This document shows positions 8,701-15,377 of a stretch of 33,309 nt of DNA, in pieces. The first letter of the stretch is position 1; every line of letters begins with the position of its first letter. The position numbers and the translations under genes are program-made. Source of the stretch: Methanobacteriota archaeon (GTDB lineage Archaea > Halobacteriota > Methanomicrobia > Methanomicrobiales > Methanoculleaceae); the NCBI GenBank assembly GCA_023457135.1, contig JAEWMO010000012.1, positions 1 to 33,309 of the forward strand, written 5' to 3'. Below the pieces are notes generated by a model, which did no database searches, was not told where the DNA came from, and saw only the letters and a list, made by a program, of their open reading frames with translations.

Positions 8701-8756
8701 ACCAGTGCGCAGGCCAGCAGTATGAAGGCCGGAATCTTGCTCTTCCTTCCCATCAC
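5736..8756 (-). CDS. Large exported protein: seven-repeat propeller, four SdrD/Cna-B-like domains, Thr-Pro-Glu tail
   Basis: The 1006-residue product has a signal peptide (residues 1-26, ending AGAAA). Residues ~32-402 hold seven ~53-residue repeats, each starting like WNxTYGGPxND and containing GGYLFAG and DAWVVKL; seven copies suggest a seven-bladed beta-propeller. A Pro/Cys linker (~403-440) follows. Next come four ~110-residue units (about 443-552, 563-675, 690-805, 812-918), each opening with WNDTxxNGxQDxGE and closing near DSDxxxxTGRT, as in SdrD-B/Cna-B collagen-adhesin folds. The last ~87 residues are Thr-Pro-Glu-Glu repeats ending GSGIVYV. Asn-x-Ser/Thr sequons are abundant, so glycosylation is likely. 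No C-terminal membrane helix is visible. The ATG at 8754-8756 follows taaggagttgacgtg, a good ribosome site. An adhesive or surface role is inferred. Confidence 0.8.
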   Translation of the reverse strand: MMGRKSKIPAFILLACALVVIAGAAAVDISVVWNTTYGEPGANDSAYSIIQASGDGGYLFAGSTESFNAGETDVWLVNLTGSGDERWNRTYGGPENDTARALINTSDGNLLLAGTLTYVTEGNRKDTDAWVMKLTSQGEIIWNETFGGPDVNISTFAAAGTSDGGYIIAGKTALWGEPDTDALVIKINSSGYEEWTRTFGEPGWNDSACAVVETGSGDIGVAGSTESFESFGGDAFVLKVDSSGNELWNATFGGPENDTARSLVLAPDGDFVFAGSYMSRLAPDSTEDDALVVKMDPDGGVVWNWTYGNTEENESAEAIIATLDGGYLFAGRSGDFSPDNDAWVVKLDSRGAVEGDLTLGGVNPGDRAASVIQTAESEYAVAGTFNNTELNGTQETDAWVVKLATSEKTVTQPPAKPPKPPRVCPVQCPTPTPKPRPAPETGCIGNLVWNDTNANGIQDKGEVGIKGINVTLLDGQQRTVETTTTGARGYSFSGLKPGDYYVRFSLPQGYAFTVKDAGRNDRLDSDANLTTGRTDRITLKAGDRQCWWDAGLIRQQAPPVVNATANSTISGFVWNDTDGNGLQNEGEEGIADAGVGLYRVNETLVSSTTTDANGTYEFDALLAGDYYLIFTLPDGFNFTPIDQGSDDALDSDADLATGRTENITLAENETQPDWDAGANVTAVIEPVEENATIGDFVWNDTNMNGLQDEGEEGMPGVLVRLLYENESQVTDTAGTAVETATDEEGNYTLQGVVGTTCIIEVMPPEGFTFVAPYAGDDTLDSDIFPETGRTAPFELTGEDFTRDAGLMVLEDKALIIVGAWNDTDANGIRDDGEYGLANVAVTLLDAGGTDAGTAMTNRHGYYVFGVASGTYAVRFTPPEGYTFSPAGGDSTVDPATGTTAQLYLAPGEQNGWSAGLVPPVVEEVTPEEGITPEEEITPEEEITPEEEVTPEEEITPEVTPEEEITPEVTPEEGITPDEEVTPQGEITPEGGITPQGETNGSGIVYV
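5757..5996 (-). repeat. 18-base tandem repeats coding Thr-Pro-Glu-Glu tail
   Basis: About a dozen imperfect copies of an 18-base unit encode (Ile/Val)-Thr-Pro-Glu-Glu-Glu. Some units are shortened to four residues (EVTP) and the copies near the stop have Gln/Gly replacements (PQGE, PEGG). All are in frame, so copy-number change by slippage would alter tail length without breaking the protein. Confidence 0.85.
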
Positions 8757-9124
8757 GTCAACTCCTTAACCAGTTAGTCCTGGCAGGCGGGTGTGTCGGG
8801 AGACTGCGGCTCTAAAACGTTCGAGCCATGGTGTGTGGGTGGTCGGAGCGGCTACGAATGGTCATCTGGTCTCTTCTGGAATGGTAAGAGGAGCCCTGGA
8901 ATGGTTGCATTGTCAGTTGATCATCTGAGCATTGGAAGTCGATGGAGCGGTTGATACACCTTCTGCCTGTGAAGGAGGGATAATATTGTGAAATATATAT
9001 TAATATTACTATATTTGCTGTCCAGAGGCTGATCCAATCGTCGTTCAGGAAGCCTGCTTCTCTCCGGCAGTGTCGGGAATGGGGTGGCTGCAACCCTTCG
9101 TCCGGTTATTCGCCGCCATCTTCG
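8757..9124 (-). promoter_or_regulatory. Intergenic region with AT-rich promoter candidate
   Basis: This 368-base gap lies between two minus-strand genes. A 40-base AT block at about 8980-9018 (alternating TATA/AATATT) is the only strong promoter-like sequence. If used for the propeller/SdrD gene, the leader would be about 200 bases. A 93-codon minus-strand reading frame (8812-9093) crosses the AT block, has no family features and looks spurious. I see no RNA gene here. Confidence 0.35.
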
Positions 9125-10939
9125 TCACCCGCGGCGACGCTCCGGCCCGATCCCCTGCTCGGTGCAGTGCTTATCGATGGCATCGAGGAACCTCCTGCCG
9201 TAACGCTGCAGTTTTGCCTCACTGAAGCCGTATATCCGGAGGAGCTCGACGCCGGTCGCCGGGTAGCACGTTGCCATCTCCCGCAGGCTCCGGTCATGGA
9301 GGATGACGAACGGCGGCACGTGCTCGAGGTCGGCGAGGATCTTCCGGAGCCGGCGGAGCCTGGTGAAGAGAACCTTATCGTAATCCTCCTCCGCCTCCGT
9401 TACCATGATCCCCTCGCCCCGCGGCTCCGTGAGCGGCACCGCGACTCTGCCCTCCATCACCGCCCGGCTCCGGTCGTTCAGTGTGAGGACCGGGTAACGG
9501 CCGCCGGTCGACGTGATAAACCCTTTCCGGACCATCTCCTGGATGAAGAGCAGCCACTGGTCGCGGGTGTAGCCCTTGCCCGAGCTGTAGGCGGAGAGGG
9601 TATCGTGCCCGTTCTCGCGGATTCTGGCGGTCTTTGCCCCCATCAGGAGGTCGGCGATGTAGGCCGCCCCGAACCGCTCTCCTGTCTCGTGAATACCGGT
9701 GATGACCGTCGATGCAGCGGCCGTCCCGTCAAAGACCTTCACCGGCGTCTCGCACCGGTCGCACCCACCGCACTGCTCTTCGGGGTAGGCCTCGCCGAAG
9801 TAGTTGAGCAGGAACTTCCTCCGGCACCCGGTGGTCTCGCAGTAGTCGAGCATCGCTCCTGCTTTCCGGTAGGCCACGTCTTTTAAGCCCGCGTCGGTGC
9901 ATTCCTTCTCGATGAGGAATCGGATCATGCCGTAGTCGCCCCGGCTGTAGAAGAGGATGCAGTCGGCCGGGTCTCCGTCCCGCCCCGCCCGCCCGGTCTC
10001 CTGGTAATAGGACTCGAGGTCCTTGGGGAGGTCGGTGTGGATGACGAACCGGACGTCGGGTTTGTCGATCCCCATCCCGAAGGCGATGGTGGCGCAGATG
10101 ATCGCGGCGTCGCCGTGGGAGAAGGCCTCCTGATGCTCCGTTCGGACGGCTTCAGGAAGACCTGCATGGTAGGGGAGCGCTGAAAAACCCCTGTTCCGGA
10201 GTTTCGTCGCGAGCGTCTCGACTCCCTCCCTCGTTGCGGCATAGACGATCCCGGCGTCGTCCCGGTGCTCATTGAGGTAGGCGACGAGGGCAGGGAAGTA
10301 GCGGGCCTTGGGCATCACGCGGTAGGTGAGGTTTTTGCGGTTGAAACTCCCGACAAACCGGGCCGGGTTCTTCAAGGCGAGCTGTGCGGCGATGTCGTTC
10401 TGGACGGCGGGGATCGCGGTCGCGGTCAGGGCGATGACCGGGACCGCGGGGAACCGCTCCTTGAGCACCCTGAGCCGGCGGTACTCCGGCCGGAAGTTGT
10501 GGCCCCACATGGATATGCAGTGCGCCTCGTCGATGGCGATGAGCCGGAGATCGGCTTTCGCAAGGAGCGAGAGGAAGAACGGCTGCACGGCCCGTTCGGG
10601 CGAGACGTAGAGGATCCGAATGCGGCCTTCGAGAATCACACGCTCGATGATCTTCTGCTCCCCGTACCCGAGCGAGCTGTTGAGCGTCGCAGCCGTTACG
10701 CCGTTTGCCCGCAGGCCGTCGACCTGGTCCTTCATCAGGGCAATGAGCGGTGAGACGACGACCGTCAGCCCCCCAAAGACGAGCGCCGGGAGCTGGTAGC
10801 AGAGGGATTTGCCGCCCCCGGTCGCCATGACGGCGAGGACATCCCTTCCAGCGAGCACGGCGTCGACAATCTCCTCCTGGTGGGGGAGAAATGATGTGTA
10901 TCCGAAGTATTTCTCAAGAACGCTGTATTTTGTATCCAT
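9125..10939 (-). CDS. recQ: ATP-dependent DNA helicase RecQ
   Basis: This is a full-length 604-residue RecQ. Residues 1-200 hold RecA-like domain 1: motif 0 (FLPHQEEIVDAVLAGRD), Walker A (MATGGGKSLCYQ), motif Ia (VVSPLIALMKDQVDGL) and the DEAH box (IDEAHCISMWGHNFRPEY). Domain 2 includes GIVYAATR, CATIAFGMGIDKPDVRFVIH and the arginine finger segment SYYQETGRAGRDG. The RQC zinc site uses cysteines in CETTGCRRKFLL and EEQCGGCDRC, near 358-392. A winged-helix follows, and an HRDC domain occupies about 520-595. The enzyme unwinds forked or recombination DNA with 3'-5' polarity. RecQ is patchily present in archaea, so ancestral transfer from bacteria is plausible. No operon partner is obvious. Confidence 0.95.
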   Translation of the reverse strand: MDTKYSVLEKYFGYTSFLPHQEEIVDAVLAGRDVLAVMATGGGKSLCYQLPALVFGGLTVVVSPLIALMKDQVDGLRANGVTAATLNSSLGYGEQKIIERVILEGRIRILYVSPERAVQPFFLSLLAKADLRLIAIDEAHCISMWGHNFRPEYRRLRVLKERFPAVPVIALTATAIPAVQNDIAAQLALKNPARFVGSFNRKNLTYRVMPKARYFPALVAYLNEHRDDAGIVYAATREGVETLATKLRNRGFSALPYHAGLPEAVRTEHQEAFSHGDAAIICATIAFGMGIDKPDVRFVIHTDLPKDLESYYQETGRAGRDGDPADCILFYSRGDYGMIRFLIEKECTDAGLKDVAYRKAGAMLDYCETTGCRRKFLLNYFGEAYPEEQCGGCDRCETPVKVFDGTAAASTVITGIHETGERFGAAYIADLLMGAKTARIRENGHDTLSAYSSGKGYTRDQWLLFIQEMVRKGFITSTGGRYPVLTLNDRSRAVMEGRVAVPLTEPRGEGIMVTEAEEDYDKVLFTRLRRLRKILADLEHVPPFVILHDRSLREMATCYPATGVELLRIYGFSEAKLQRYGRRFLDAIDKHCTEQGIGPERRRG

Positions 10940-11009
10940 TGCGCCACGCTGTCCGGTTTGCCGGTAACGTTAGACCGGGGCCGGGATAGCGTTTGCTGTT
11001 TTTGGCCGG

Positions 11010-11015
11010 AAAAAA
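11010..11015 (-). terminator. T-run terminator of the FIST gene
   Basis: Six A residues on the plus strand give CCCCTTTTTTCCGG on the minus strand, five to ten bases past the FIST gene stop (11020-11022). Position and sequence fit archaeal oligo-U termination. Confidence 0.5.
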
Positions 11016-11019
11016 GGGG

Positions 11020-12126
11020 TTATTTGAAGATGAGCATTGTCGAGGTCTGGTTGATATGCCCGATGTACTCCTCGCCGTAGGTGGAGAACCCTATCGTCGG
11101 GATATCGGTGAAGATCGATCCATACGCCTCTTCCTGGCATTTCTCCTCAAGTTCCAGCGCCCGCAGGATGCAGTGGAAGTTGATGAGGGCAGATGCTCCA
11201 CCCAGCTGCCGGACCTTCTCGTCGACGGCCCTGCGGGTATCCGCGACGATATCCGCCGATTCCAGCAGCGCGAGTTCCATTCCTTCTTTGACCATACAGT
11301 AGAAGAGGATGCTGCCGCCTTCGATCTGCCGGGGACTCCTGACAAAAAAGTCGTCGCCGGTCACGAGTCCGACCGGGTTGTGCATGAACTTCTTCGGCGC
11401 CTCCTCGACGGGGACACCGAGCGCCCTCGCATACGTGAGGACCGCGGGCATGTTGTTGAACTCGATGACCTCGCGCCGCTTCTCGTTCACCTTCGTCGGC
11501 ACGAGGACGGTATCCAGGGTCCGGAAACTCTGGGTCTTGATGATGTCAAACCCACTGGCGGGTTTCAGGAGCGCGAGCACGGCGGCGTTGGTATATGCCG
11601 CCCCGTTCAGGTAAACGTAGGTTGACTGGAATTTGAGGTCGTCACCTGCAGAGCCGCCGATGAACGTCACGTCGGTCAGGTCTCCGAGCCGGTCCATCAC
11701 CCGCTCTTCGGCACCACTCAACCCGTCGATCAGGATGACCCCCACGTACTTCTGGAAGTCGAGCTCGCGGAGCGGCGTGCCGATCTCCCCTTCAAGACCC
11801 TGGACGGCATCCACGAGCGAATCGGGCGAGGCGGCGTCGGTGGCGACGCTGCATGCGACGTCTTCGATGGTATCCCCGTCAAACGCCATGGCCACGATCG
11901 AGTCTTTCATGACCCGGCCGCTGGCGATCTCTCCGGCGGTCGAGCAGCCGATAACCTGTGCATCCGGAAACGCTTCGTGCATCGCTCTGCTGATTGATGC
12001 CGGGTCATATCGAGAGGATGCGAAGAAGAGCACCAGCCGTGGGGAGATTTTGTTGCACTGTTCTCTGATCTCTTCGACGGCCTGCTCGATCGATGATGCC
12101 GTTGTGGATGCGGTAGTAACGCTCAT
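11020..12126 (-). CDS. FIST-domain sensory protein
   Basis: The 368-residue protein is a stand-alone FIST sensor. The FIST_N part spans about 25-215, with LVLFFASSRYDPASI, VIGCSTAGEI and GGSAGDDLKFQ. The FIST_C part spans about 220-365, with HNPVGLVTGDDFFVRSP and the conserved ending PTIGFSTYGEEYIGHINQTSTMLI. FIST modules are thought to bind small ligands, possibly amino acids, and are usually fused to histidine kinases, GGDEF or chemoreceptor domains; no output domain is present here. The start is firmly set by taggaggtttttcATG, in which AGGAGGT includes part of the preceding gene's TAG stop. It is the second gene of a two-gene operon, 10 bases after the 66-residue protein. Output is presumably through a partner protein. 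Confidence 0.9.
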   Translation of the reverse strand: MSVTTASTTASSIEQAVEEIREQCNKISPRLVLFFASSRYDPASISRAMHEAFPDAQVIGCSTAGEIASGRVMKDSIVAMAFDGDTIEDVACSVATDAASPDSLVDAVQGLEGEIGTPLRELDFQKYVGVILIDGLSGAEERVMDRLGDLTDVTFIGGSAGDDLKFQSTYVYLNGAAYTNAAVLALLKPASGFDIIKTQSFRTLDTVLVPTKVNEKRREVIEFNNMPAVLTYARALGVPVEEAPKKFMHNPVGLVTGDDFFVRSPRQIEGGSILFYCMVKEGMELALLESADIVADTRRAVDEKVRQLGGASALINFHCILRALELEEKCQEEAYGSIFTDIPTIGFSTYGEEYIGHINQTSTMLIFK

Positions 12127-12136
12127 GAAAAACCTC

Positions 12137-12337
12137 CTAAATCTCGACGCCCATATCCCGGGCGATCTGCCTGAGTTCTGTAACCTTTTCCGGGTCGTCC
12201 TCGGACTGCAACGTCCAGCGATCCGGGTTGTATCCCTTGATGATCAACTTTGTACGGGTAGTATTCTTCAATACTTCGTTTCCGTTCGACCGTTTTTCGA
12301 TTATCGTGTCTATCATGCGCTTGATCTGACCAACCAT
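12137..12337 (-). CDS. 66-residue protein of unknown function, first gene of the FIST operon
   Basis: The protein is basic at the N-terminus (VGQIKRMIDTIIEKR), with a central beta-like stretch (TKLIIKGYNPDRWT) and an acidic-to-amphipathic C-terminal helix (DPEKVTELRQIARDMGVEI). I recognise no named family. The reading frame stays open to a TTG at 12379, but the TATA box at 12381-12390 predicts transcription starting near 12358, downstream of that TTG. The ATG at 12335-12337 follows aaggaag, so it is chosen. The TAG stop lies within the FIST ribosome site, so the two proteins are probably made together. A role as the FIST protein's partner is inferred from this arrangement alone. Confidence 0.7.
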   Translation of the reverse strand: MVGQIKRMIDTIIEKRSNGNEVLKNTTRTKLIIKGYNPDRWTLQSEDDPEKVTELRQIARDMGVEI

Positions 12338-12380
12338 GATTAAAAACTTCCTTTTCCAGAAATAGGGAAAGGAAAGCAAC

Positions 12381-12390
12381 GTATATAATT
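12381..12390 (-). promoter_or_regulatory. TATA box of the 66-aa protein / FIST operon
   Basis: On the minus strand the run reads aattatatac. The predicted start of transcription about 26 bases downstream leaves a ~20-base leader containing ggaaaaggaag before the ATG at 12337. Confidence 0.5.
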
Positions 12391-12621
12391 ATTGATATTC
12401 TCTGCGGGGTTAATAGAAGTCAGTGAACCCGCAGATGCCAGAATCCCCCTCTCTGATGGCTGAACCCGGTGCAGTTGCCAGGTTTGGTATGCTCGCTCGC
12501 CGGGCGCATCCTGGACGAGGCGCAGAAGCTATAGTCCGGCAGCTCCTGGGCAATCGCCCTCGATACTCGCACCGCTCCGGCCTGACCAATCAAAGTGCAT
12601 ATCTGTCCGGGCGTATGACGG

Positions 12622-12807
12622 ATGAGCATGAAGAACGTCGATATGACAATCGAGGGGAACACGCTCACCATACGTGTGGACCTTGCAAAAGAGTTCGGCG
12701 AATCAAAGAGCGGGAAGTCGATCACGATCGCCTCCACCGAGGGCAACGTCTCTATTCCGGACCACGAGGATATCAAGATCGGTTTAAACATCTACCGGAA
12801 GAAGTGA
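12622..12807 (+). CDS. Conserved small protein of unknown function (61 aa)
   Basis: The short protein contains VDMTIEGNTLTIRVDLAKEFG, then SKSGKSITIASTEGNV and IKIGLNIYRKK. I recall very similar ~60-residue proteins in diverse bacteria and archaea, so it is a real gene, but I know of no assigned function. The pattern of short strands suggests a small beta protein. Two in-frame ATGs, 12622 and 12628, are possible. A weak AT element (gcatatct, 12597-12604) would start transcription near 12626 and favour the second ATG as leaderless. A small hairpin (GCCAC-cgg-GTGGC, 12828-12840) follows the stop. Confidence 0.7.
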   Translation: MSMKNVDMTIEGNTLTIRVDLAKEFGESKSGKSITIASTEGNVSIPDHEDIKIGLNIYRKK

Positions 12808-13009
12808 GCAGACGTTGAACTTTCCCTGCCACCGGGTGGCGCTCAAGTTTCACGCTTCGCAGTTTCGGGTAAGCCCACAACCGCAGGCGGGAGAAGTTTC
12901 GCGCGAAGTGGAGCGTAAGCGAGATTGAACACACAGAAATGACGGGCCGAAGGGCCGGAGCACGAGAAGCCATCCGGCTTTGAAGCATCTATCAACCCGC
13001 CCGGCCCCC

Positions 13010-13690
13010 TCACTCCCGTGCGCCGGCGCATCGGAGCGCTCCCCCGAGTATCCGAATGGGGCAGCGGTCGCAGAGCGGCGACTTCCTGCAGACGGTGTTC
13101 CCCAGATACACGATCTGGGCGTGGTAGTCGTTGAAGAGCTCCACATTGGGCGCGAGGTTCTCTGTAAAGAGGCGTTGCATCAGGTCGTAGGAGGCATCCT
13201 CGGGGATGAGGCCGTAACGCGAGAAGATTCGCCGTGTATAGGCATCGACGACGAAAACCGGCTTTCCGCAGGCATACAGCAGGATTGAGTCCACGGTCTC
13301 CTTCCCGAGCCCCTTGATCGCGAGCAGGCGCTCGCGCAGGGTGCCGGTCTCCACCGCGGCCATCATCGTCGGGTCCGCCTGGAACTCTGCGGCGTAGACC
13401 CGGGCGAACTCCCGGATCCGCCCGGCCTTCTGGTTGTAGAACCGGGACGGGACGATCAGGCGAGCGATCTCACCGGCATCGGCCGCGGCGAGAAGGTAGG
13501 GGTCGAGCATCCCGGCGCCCTCCAGGTTGCGGATGGCCTGCGCCGCGTTTGTCCAGGAGACGTTCTGGGTGAGGATCGCCCCGATCATCGTCTCGAACGG
13601 TGTCTCTGCCGGCCACCAGTGCCGGTGGCTGAAGGCGGCCGAGAGGGCGCCGTAGATCGCGAGCAGGTCGTCGTCGAGAGCCACCGCCAT
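13010..13690 (-). CDS. HhH-GPD base-excision DNA glycosylase (endonuclease III / MagIII-like)
   Basis: The 226-residue protein has the endonuclease III fold: PFETMIGAILTQNVSWTNA at about 31-49, the helix-hairpin-helix IKGLGKETVDSILLY at about 127-141, and the catalytic Asp in FVVDAYTRRIF. The Lys that gives endonuclease III its lyase activity (GVGRKT in E. coli) aligns with Glu (GLGKET), as in the MagIII 3-methyladenine glycosylase group. This suggests a monofunctional glycosylase acting on alkylated or other damaged bases. C-terminal cysteines (CRKSPLCDRCPI...LRC) form CX5CX2CX10C, wider than the usual FeS loop CX6CX2CX5C. The start ATG overlaps the nadE TGA by one base (tgATG), so translation is coupled. 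A role in base repair is firm; the lesion is unknown. Confidence 0.85.
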   Translation of the reverse strand: MAVALDDDLLAIYGALSAAFSHRHWWPAETPFETMIGAILTQNVSWTNAAQAIRNLEGAGMLDPYLLAAADAGEIARLIVPSRFYNQKAGRIREFARVYAAEFQADPTMMAAVETGTLRERLLAIKGLGKETVDSILLYACGKPVFVVDAYTRRIFSRYGLIPEDASYDLMQRLFTENLAPNVELFNDYHAQIVYLGNTVCRKSPLCDRCPIRILGGALRCAGARE

Positions 13691-15297
13691 CAACGGGCAT
13701 CCTCCCGCCACCAGGGCTTCGCGGCGATCGGCATATGCCAGTCGGTGCTGAACGCCCGCCCGGTCACCCTGAGTCCGGGTGCTGCCTGCCGGCGCTTGAA
13801 CTCCGTCTGCCGGATCATCCGAAAGACCTGATAGACGGTCGCTGCCGGGTATCCCGCGGCGACGATCTCCTCGGGCGACTCGAAGCAGTCGATGTGGCGG
13901 TGAAGGATTGCGTCGAGGAGTTCGTAGGGGGGGAGGCTCTCCTGGTCGGTCTGGCCGGGCCGGAGCTCGGCGGAGGGGGGTTTCTCGAGCACCCGGACGG
14001 GGATGACGGGACGCTCCCTGTTCAGGTGTCGGGCAAGCCGGTAGACCATCCCCTTCGGGACGTCGGCGATGACGGAGAGCCCTCCCGCCGTATCGCCGTA
14101 GAGGGTGCAGTAGCCGACCGCAGCCTCCGACTTGTTCCCGGTGGAGAGGAGCATGGAGCCGAACTTGTTCGAGAGGGCCATCAGGACGGTCCCCCGGATC
14201 CTCGCCTGCAGGTTCTCCTCGGTGATGTCGCGGGGCCTGCCGGCAAAGACCCCGTGAAGGGCCCCGTCGAACGCCTCCATCATCGGGGCGATCGGGATGA
14301 CCTCCACCCGGATGCTGAGGTTCGCCGCGAGTTCCCGGGCGTCCTCGCTGCTTGCCGCGGAGGTGTAGGGGGAGGGGAGGAGCACGCCGAGGACGTTCTC
14401 GGGGCCGAGCGCCTCGACGGCGATTGCGGCCACGAGCGAGGAGTCGATCCCTCCGGAGAGGCCGAGGTGGACCGCGGTAAAGCCGCACTTGTGGACGTAG
14501 TCGCGGGTGCCGAGCACCAGCGCCTGCCGGATCTCGGATTCCGGCGCCGGGTCGACTGGAGCGACCGTCTGCGGGGCGGGAAGGGCGAGATCGACGTTCA
14601 CGACGGCCCCGGCGAAGGCCGCACCGCGGGCGAGGAGGGTTCCGCCGGCGCTGAAGGCAGAACTCCGGCCGGCGAAGATGAGGTCGTCGTTGCCGCCGAC
14701 GAGGTTTGCCGAGGCGATCGCGACTCCGTTCTCCCTCGCGATGCTGGAGAGCGCCTCCTCCCGCCGGGCGGGAGCGCCGGCGGCAAACGGCGACGCGGCG
14801 AGGTTCACGATCACCTCCGCTCCGGCGGGAAGACCGGAAGTATGGACCTCGCCGATAACGATCCCGACCCTCTTCCCGCCGAGGGCAAGAAGCCCCGAAG
14901 ACGGGGCCGCCGGCTCAAAGTAGCGGGGTTCATCGAGGATGCCGGGCAGGATGCGGCTCTTCTGGAACGTCTCCTCGACCGCCCCGCCACGGAGGAGTGC
15001 GGCGGCGTTGAAGAGCGGTCGGCCGCTCCCGGAGAGGTTCGGCTTCGCGAAACCGACGAGGACCGGCGGGGCACCGGCAAGTCTGGCTGCGAGGTCCTCC
15101 AGGACGGCGAGGCCCCGCTCGATGAACCCGTTCTGGAGGAGCAGGTCCCGGGACGGGCAGCCGGGCAGGGCGAGTTCGGGGGTTACTATCAGGTCCGGCC
15201 GAAAGCGTGACGCCTCCCCGACGCCCGCTGCTATCCGGTCGGCGTTGCCGGCCAGATCACCGACAACTGTGTTCACCTGGAGGAGTGAGATCTTCAT
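13690..15297 (-). CDS. nadE: NAD+ synthetase with degenerate N-terminal glutaminase domain
   Basis: This 535-residue protein has the two-domain layout of glutamine-dependent NAD synthetase. It catalyses the last step of NAD synthesis, amidating deamido-NAD with ATP. Residues 1-250 form a nitrilase-fold amidase with the Glu (TPELALPG) and Lys (FQKSRILPG) of the catalytic triad. The nucleophilic Cys expected in (V/I)xICED is Gly149 (VGIVIGEVHTSG; codon 14851-14853), and the following residues also diverge. Residues 265-535 form an intact synthetase domain: LGLSGGIDSSLVAAIA (PP-loop), LLSTGNKSEAAVGYCTLYGD and DVPKGMVYRLA. It therefore probably uses free ammonia, plentiful in methanogens (inference). 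The ATG follows gggagaaacc; an AT element at 15335-15350 may be its promoter. It is the first gene of a pair with the glycosylase. Confidence 0.9.
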   Translation of the reverse strand: MKISLLQVNTVVGDLAGNADRIAAGVGEASRFRPDLIVTPELALPGCPSRDLLLQNGFIERGLAVLEDLAARLAGAPPVLVGFAKPNLSGSGRPLFNAAALLRGGAVEETFQKSRILPGILDEPRYFEPAAPSSGLLALGGKRVGIVIGEVHTSGLPAGAEVIVNLAASPFAAGAPARREEALSSIARENGVAIASANLVGGNDDLIFAGRSSAFSAGGTLLARGAAFAGAVVNVDLALPAPQTVAPVDPAPESEIRQALVLGTRDYVHKCGFTAVHLGLSGGIDSSLVAAIAVEALGPENVLGVLLPSPYTSAASSEDARELAANLSIRVEVIPIAPMMEAFDGALHGVFAGRPRDITEENLQARIRGTVLMALSNKFGSMLLSTGNKSEAAVGYCTLYGDTAGGLSVIADVPKGMVYRLARHLNRERPVIPVRVLEKPPSAELRPGQTDQESLPPYELLDAILHRHIDCFESPEEIVAAGYPAATVYQVFRMIRQTEFKRRQAAPGLRVTGRAFSTDWHMPIAAKPWWREDAR

Positions 15298-15377
15298 GGT
15301 TTCTCCCGGGTAATTCCGATCAGTTATGGCGGAATAGAGGGCATATGCCTTTTCATGCCTTCCGTCTTCCCGGCTGA

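Noticed and set aside
8812..9093. 93-codon minus-strand reading frame before the surface protein gene
   Set aside because: Composition is irregular, there is no ribosome site or family feature, and it crosses the AT-rich promoter block.
12808..13009. Possible dispersed repeat or RNA, with palindrome TTCGCGCGAA at 12898-12907
   Set aside because: Only one copy occurs in this window and the hairpins are short; nothing beyond a weak terminator-like stem at 12828-12840 can be supported.
13691..14488. Long minus-strand frame continuing upstream of the glycosylase ATG
   Set aside because: This stretch lies inside nadE in another frame and is Arg/Pro-rich shadow sequence; the glycosylase homology begins only at 13690.
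13735..15210. 491-codon plus-strand frame
   Set aside because: It is a shadow of nadE in GC-rich DNA, dominated by Gly/Asp/Arg, with no motifs.
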